Source: an uncultured Candidatus Saccharibacteria bacterium
GTDB lineage: Bacteria > Patescibacteriota > Saccharimonadia > Saccharimonadales > Saccharimonadaceae
Length of the DNA: 32,576 bases
Assembly (NCBI GenBank): GCA_947565505.1
Contig: CANOGH010000004.1
Location: 1 to 32,576, forward strand
Direction of reading: 5' to 3'
The notes beneath the pieces were generated by a model. The model was not told the origin of the DNA and did not search any database. It saw only the letters and a list, made by a program, of their open reading frames with translations. This document shows positions 28,472-32,576 of this stretch, piece after piece. Both the position numbers and the translations under genes were made by a program. Positions within the stretch are counted from its first letter, which is position 1; each line of letters starts with the position of its first letter.

Positions 28472-31400
28472 ATGGCTTGGATGGATAATTTTATCAGTGC
28501 AAATGACTTTGACTCTATCCGCCTTAGTGTCGCCAGTAAAGAAGATATTCTGAACTGGAGCTATGGCGAAGTCTTAAAGCCAGAAACTATTAACTATCGC
28601 ACACAGAAGCCAGAACGTGACGGTTTATTCTGCGAACGCATCTTTGGCCCAACCAAGGATATTAATCCTCATGATTCTAAACTGAGGGGCGTTAGATCAC
28701 GCGAAGCGGCAGTTGATAAGGAAGGTAACCTGGTTACTAAAAGTATTTCCCGACGTGAACGCATGGGCCATATTACCTTGTCTGCTCCAGTAGCTCACAT
28801 CTGGTTCATGCGTGGTACGCCAAGCGCGATCAGCGTATTGCTTAACCTGACCGTTAAAAATATTGAAAAAGTGGTCTACTTTGCTGCTTACTTGATCATT
28901 GACGCCAAAGAGGAAGAAATTGCCCAACGCCTCACCGACCTAGAGTCCAGTACTGTTGCAGCACGCGCCGCCATCAAGATGCGCTATGAAGAAATGATCA
29001 GCCGTGGCGCCGAAGATACCGCTAGTTTAGTCGAAAAACAAACTAAAGAACTCGAGGAATTAGAGAACGATTACATCACCCGCAAGAATGCGCTCGACGG
29101 GCTAGTTAAGGGTGCGGTGATTAGTGAAATCACCTACCGTAATCTTCCTGAAGAATATGTTGATTTAGTAGAAGTTGAAATGGGTGCTACCGCTATCAAG
29201 AAGATGCTTGACGAAATCGACATGCCAAAAATGATCGAAGAACTACGTGAGGAAGCCGACAATTCCAAAGGCCAAAAGCAAAAACGCATCATGAAGCGCC
29301 TCAAGGTAATTGAAGGCATGGAATCTGCTGGTATCAAACCAGATGACCTTATTCTGACAGTCGTGCCAGTAATTCCACCAGATCTAAGACCAATGATTTC
29401 TCTGCCTGGTGGTCGATTTGCGACCTCAGACTTAAACGATTTGTACAGAAGAGTAATTAATAGAAATAATCGCTTAAAGAAATTAGTTGAGCTCAACGCT
29501 CCAGCAGTCATCTGCCACAATGAAATGCGCATGCTTCAGGAAGCGGTTGACGCCCTGATTGATAACTCCGCAGTTCACGGTAGCCGCAGTGCCAACGCCC
29601 AGAACGGACGCAGGAAACTCAAAAGTATTTCCGATTTACTCAAGGGTAAGCAGGGACGTTTCCGCCAAAACCTACTTGGTAAGCGCGTTGACTACTCTGG
29701 GCGATCAGTCATCGTTGTTGGTCCTGAACTTAAATTAAATGAATGTGGTTTACCGAAACAAATGGCTCTCGAGCTTTTCAAACCATTCGTCATTTCTTGG
29801 CTAATCGCACATGAGCATGCTGCTAATATCCGCGCTGCTACTCGCATGATTGACGCCGGTGATGCCGTTGTATGGGATGGCCTTGACGCTAGTATTGAAG
29901 GGAAGTACGTCTTGCTGAACCGAGCTCCGAGCTTGCACAGACTATCCGTGCAAGCCTTCCAGCCCAAACTTATTGACGGTAAAGCTATTCAACTCCACCC
30001 ATTAGTCGCATCCGGATTTAACGCCGACTATGACGGCGACCAAATGGCAGTTCATCTACCGCTTTCAGATGCAGCTCAGGCTGAAGCCGCAGAATTAATG
30101 TCCGCCAAAAACAACTTGCTCAAACCAGCTGACGGCGCACCAGTACTTGCGATTTACCAGGACGTAGTATTAGGTATTTATTACTTAACCTACAATAAAC
30201 CCGGAACCGAAACCGACAAAGTGAAACCATTTAGCTCTGTATTTGAGGCTGAAATGGCCTACGATCAAGGTTTAATCGCTTTGCAAACTCCGATCCGCGT
30301 GTTCGCTAAAGGTGAGATCCGCAATACCACCCTTGGCCGAGTAATCTTCAACGAGATTTTACCAAAAGACTATCCCTATGATAATAATATTCAGAATAGC
30401 AAACACCTGAAGAAGGTGATGGCCGACATCTTCGATATTTACGGCTCTGAAATGACTGTTAAGACTGCTGACGCCATCAAAAATCTCGCCTTCGAATACG
30501 AAACTATCGCTTCGGTTTCTACGGCAAAAGACGATTATCCAACATATGCCGAAATTGACGACTTTATCGCTGAAGGTGATGCCAAAACAGCCCTAATCCA
30601 AGAACAATACGATCAGGGATTAGTTACCGATGGCGAGCGCTATAATCTCACTGTCGCCAACTGGAGAGATATCGATAAAAGAATTTCCGATTTCTTGAAG
30701 AGTAAGCTTGCCGATATGGATACTGATATTGCAATGATGGTTCAATCCGGCGCTCGTGGTAGTATTTCCAACGTAAAACTTGCTTCCGCCGAAATTGGCA
30801 TCATGGTGGATATCAATAATAATGAAATTGAGCTTCCAGTCAAGAGCAGCTATAAGAAGGGTCTAAATACGCTAGAATCCTTCATCGCCACTCGAGGTGC
30901 ACGCCAAGGCCAAGTGTCAACCGCGTTAAGAACCGCCGACTCCGGATACCTCACTCGTCGATTGGTGGATGTTGCACAAGACGTCTTCACCATTGACGAA
31001 GAAGCCGAAGATCCAGGATACACCGTTTACCGCAAGGAAACCGAGCACACTGGCATTGATTTCGCTGCACGCTTGGCCGGTCGCTATACCGCCGAACCAA
31101 TTCCAGGCTACCTCGAAGCTGATCAGTTGATCACTCCTGATGTTGCCGAGCAAATTGAAAACGACAACAGCATTGAAAGCGTGAAAATTCAATCTGTCCT
31201 TACTACTACCGCCGTTAACGGTGTACCACGCAAGGCCTACGGTGTTGATATGTCCACCAGATCCCTAGTTGCTCCACACCAGCCAGTCGGCGTTATTGCG
31301 GCGCAATCACTTGGCGAGCCAGGTACGCAGCTGACACTTGACACTAAACACGGCTCTGGTGTCGCTGGTTCAGGTGAAATTGCCCGTGGTCTTCCTCGTG

Positions 31401-32314
31401 TTGAAGAGTTACTTGAGGCCCGTTCACCAAAAGGTCAAGCTTATGTCACTCCAGTTGACGGCGTAGTGGAAACTTGGGAAAGTGAAGATCATCGCCACTA
31501 TGTTATTCAAATTACCCCAGATGCCGGTGAAGCCGTCAAACTAGAGCTAAACGGTAGAACTGTCCGCATCAAGGATGGCGCAAGTGTCAACGCTGGCGAC
31601 GTGCTTGCTGACAAGGGTGACGGTCTCGAACCATTAATTTCGCCAGCTGACGGTAACGCTCAGATACTTAGCGATGCTATTATAGTGGTCGCCGAAGCAG
31701 GTGGACCAGTCAGAATTGAGGTTCCAATCGAAGCTGAGGTATTAGTCAAATCCGGCGACCATCTTGAAGCTGGCGACCGCCTCACTGCTGGTTCCTTGAA
31801 CCTACAAGATCTACTCAAATATAAGGGCGCGGAAGAGACCGCACGTTACATCATGAACGATGTTACTGCCGTTTACGCCGCTCAGGGTCACGAAATTTCT
31901 GCCAAACACCTCGAAATCATCGTACGTCAAATGTTCAGTCGCGTGATGATTCAGGAAGCTGGTGATTCAAGTTTCGTCTCTGGAGACATCGTATCAAAAG
32001 CTGCGATCTTGGCCGAAAATAAAGAACTCGAGAAACAAGGTAAAGAACCAGCCACCTTTGATAATCTATTACTTGGTATTACCAAGGTTTCCATCTGGTC
32101 CGATTCCTTCCTTTCGGCTGCCTCCTTCCAAGATACTACTCGAGTACTAATCAATGCTGCCATTAACGGGCGCGTCGATCGACTCAAAGGTCTCAAGGAA
32201 AATGTCATCATCGGTCGCAAAATCCCAGTGGGTACTGGCGTTGAATCAATTGCTGCTGATGTTTTCGAAAAGGACAGCGGTAAAGATATTGCTGATATTG
32301 TCAAAAATATCTAA
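28472..32314 (+). CDS. rpoC: DNA-directed RNA polymerase subunit beta-prime, without the usual zinc-site cysteines
   Basis: 1281 aa from ATG 28472, with GGAGAGGAGG upstream; the start matches homologues. The active-site motif is NADYDGD (517-523; Tyr replaces the usual Phe), with metal-binding D519, D521 and D523. Other marks are PVIPPDLRPMISLPGGRFAT, KGKQGRFRQNLLGKRVDYSG and GVIAAQSLGEPGTQLT. The N-terminal zinc ribbon (four Cys in most bacteria) is replaced by KDINPHDSKLRGVRSREA, leaving only C54 nearby. The second zinc site is also lost (see findings). The trigger-loop start reads LTLDTKHGSG (954-963) where E. coli has LTMRTFHIGG. It assembles with RpoB, alpha and omega. It ends at a terminator that is part of a repeated unit. 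Confidence 0.99.
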   Translation: MAWMDNFISANDFDSIRLSVASKEDILNWSYGEVLKPETINYRTQKPERDGLFCERIFGPTKDINPHDSKLRGVRSREAAVDKEGNLVTKSISRRERMGHITLSAPVAHIWFMRGTPSAISVLLNLTVKNIEKVVYFAAYLIIDAKEEEIAQRLTDLESSTVAARAAIKMRYEEMISRGAEDTASLVEKQTKELEELENDYITRKNALDGLVKGAVISEITYRNLPEEYVDLVEVEMGATAIKKMLDEIDMPKMIEELREEADNSKGQKQKRIMKRLKVIEGMESAGIKPDDLILTVVPVIPPDLRPMISLPGGRFATSDLNDLYRRVINRNNRLKKLVELNAPAVICHNEMRMLQEAVDALIDNSAVHGSRSANAQNGRRKLKSISDLLKGKQGRFRQNLLGKRVDYSGRSVIVVGPELKLNECGLPKQMALELFKPFVISWLIAHEHAANIRAATRMIDAGDAVVWDGLDASIEGKYVLLNRAPSLHRLSVQAFQPKLIDGKAIQLHPLVASGFNADYDGDQMAVHLPLSDAAQAEAAELMSAKNNLLKPADGAPVLAIYQDVVLGIYYLTYNKPGTETDKVKPFSSVFEAEMAYDQGLIALQTPIRVFAKGEIRNTTLGRVIFNEILPKDYPYDNNIQNSKHLKKVMADIFDIYGSEMTVKTADAIKNLAFEYETIASVSTAKDDYPTYAEIDDFIAEGDAKTALIQEQYDQGLVTDGERYNLTVANWRDIDKRISDFLKSKLADMDTDIAMMVQSGARGSISNVKLASAEIGIMVDINNNEIELPVKSSYKKGLNTLESFIATRGARQGQVSTALRTADSGYLTRRLVDVAQDVFTIDEEAEDPGYTVYRKETEHTGIDFAARLAGRYTAEPIPGYLEADQLITPDVAEQIENDNSIESVKIQSVLTTTAVNGVPRKAYGVDMSTRSLVAPHQPVGVIAAQSLGEPGTQLTLDTKHGSGVAGSGEIARGLPRVEELLEARSPKGQAYVTPVDGVVETWESEDHRHYVIQITPDAGEAVKLELNGRTVRIKDGASVNAGDVLADKGDGLEPLISPADGNAQILSDAIIVVAEAGGPVRIEVPIEAEVLVKSGDHLEAGDRLTAGSLNLQDLLKYKGAEETARYIMNDVTAVYAAQGHEISAKHLEIIVRQMFSRVMIQEAGDSSFVSGDIVSKAAILAENKELEKQGKEPATFDNLLLGITKVSIWSDSFLSAASFQDTTRVLINAAINGRVDRLKGLKENVIIGRKIPVGTGVESIAADVFEKDSGKDIADIVKNI

Positions 32315-32333
32315 CTAAAACCCAAAAAGAAAG

Positions 32334-32363
32334 ATGACCCCAGCAAAATTCTGGGGCATTTTT
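32334..32363 (+). terminator. Terminator of rpoB-rpoC
   Basis: CCCCAG (32338-32343), CAAAATT loop, CTGGGG (32351-32356), flanked by ATG/CAT, then five T. Confidence 0.88.
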
Positions 32364-32406
32364 CATGTCTTACCTCCATTATAGCACACCATAAGCAATT
32401 TGTCAA
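32334..32406. repeat. Terminator/antisense-promoter unit, copy 2 (after rpoC)
   Basis: The terminator is followed by a minus-strand promoter, TTGACA (32401-32406), 17 bp ending TGTGC, TATAAT (32378-32383). On that strand GGAGG and an ATG follow directly, opening a 20-codon frame that crosses the terminator. Copy 1 (498-572) lacks the ATG, so a conserved peptide is unlikely and a short antisense RNA is more plausible. Confidence 0.6.
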
Positions 32407-32556
32407 TACTAAATCATCAAAATCATAAATAAGCAAACGTAAATAGTATTCCGGTCTACCTTAAAATTAGCTTAAAATCCTTCAAATTGCGCCATTTACC
32501 CCAAATTTTACCCGCAAAACCGGTCTTGTCGCATAATTCCATCAAAAAAGTAGTGT

Positions 32557-32576
32557 TATACTTGTAATATGTATAA
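32557..32576 (+). promoter_or_regulatory. -10 box and possible leaderless start at the right edge
   Basis: TATACT (32557-32562) preceded by GTGT, then ATG at 32569-32571, six bases on, the same geometry as at 2072-2086. The gene itself lies outside the window, so it cannot be confirmed. Confidence 0.3.

Noticed and set aside
32316-32371. 20-codon minus-strand peptide with GGAGG and ATG after the antisense promoter
   Set aside because: It crosses the rpoC terminator and the equivalent repeat copy at 498-572 has AAG in place of ATG, so coding is not conserved.
1-32576. CRISPR array, insertion sequence, prophage, rRNA operon or integron
   Set aside because: No regular repeat-spacer array, transposase, integrase, phage structural gene or rRNA signature was seen; the 29-bp-spaced dyads have only three units and 13-bp spacers.

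Overview
The window looks like a chromosomal segment of a Candidatus Saccharibacteria (TM7) or closely related Patescibacteria/CPR genome. Pointers are the compact RpoB (1129 aa) and RpoC (1281 aa), long charged extensions on SecE and L1, a cysteine-free bL32, housekeeping genes scattered as one- to four-gene units, and many small lipoproteins or orphan proteins. UGA acts as a normal stop: no in-frame TGA interrupts rpoB, rpoC or the other recognised genes, which argues against the recoded Gracilibacteria/Absconditabacteria. The phylum call rests on recognition, not on a database search.

Layout. 1-4250: the end of an RluA-type pseudouridine synthase, a delta-prime-like clamp-loader gene, a promoter-driven non-coding stretch, a TPR membrane protein, and a convergent vWA-domain gene. 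4250-12160: secE-nusG, a lipoprotein, rplK, a zincin-like orphan with a G9 tract, a two-repeat lipoprotein and rplA. The usual secE-nusG-rplK-rplA order survives only as separated fragments in mixed orientations. 12160-16270: a small membrane protein diverging from a response regulator/histidine kinase pair, then two orphan genes, one secreted. 16270-20490: rpmF-nusB-nudix-rnc as an operon, an orphan on the other strand, rpsP and khpA. 20490-25080: a small orphan, a candidate structured small RNA, an orphan helical protein, a lysozyme-like lipoprotein and a two-helix membrane protein. 25080-32576: rpoB-rpoC behind a long structured leader, then a possible leaderless start at the right edge.

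The core genes serve translation (L11, L1, L32, S16, RluA, KhpA), transcription (RpoB, RpoC, NusG, NusB), RNA processing (RNase III) and secretion (SecE). Between them sit about ten single-gene cassettes, mostly with their own near-consensus promoter (TTGACA-like, 16-18 bp, TGNTATAAT-like) and a strong Shine-Dalgarno (AAGGAGG-like). Their products (lipoproteins, a muramidase-like enzyme, a vWA protein, orphans) are plausible cell-surface or host-interaction factors for an epibiont; that role is inference.

Most notable: RpoC lacks the cysteines of both canonical zinc sites and has an altered trigger-loop motif (LDTKH where E. coli has MRTFH); a three-copy lipoprotein domain; a small RNA candidate with competing helices; three dyads spaced exactly 29 bp upstream of rplA; a repeated terminator/antisense-promoter unit after rluA and rpoC; and several apparently leaderless starts.
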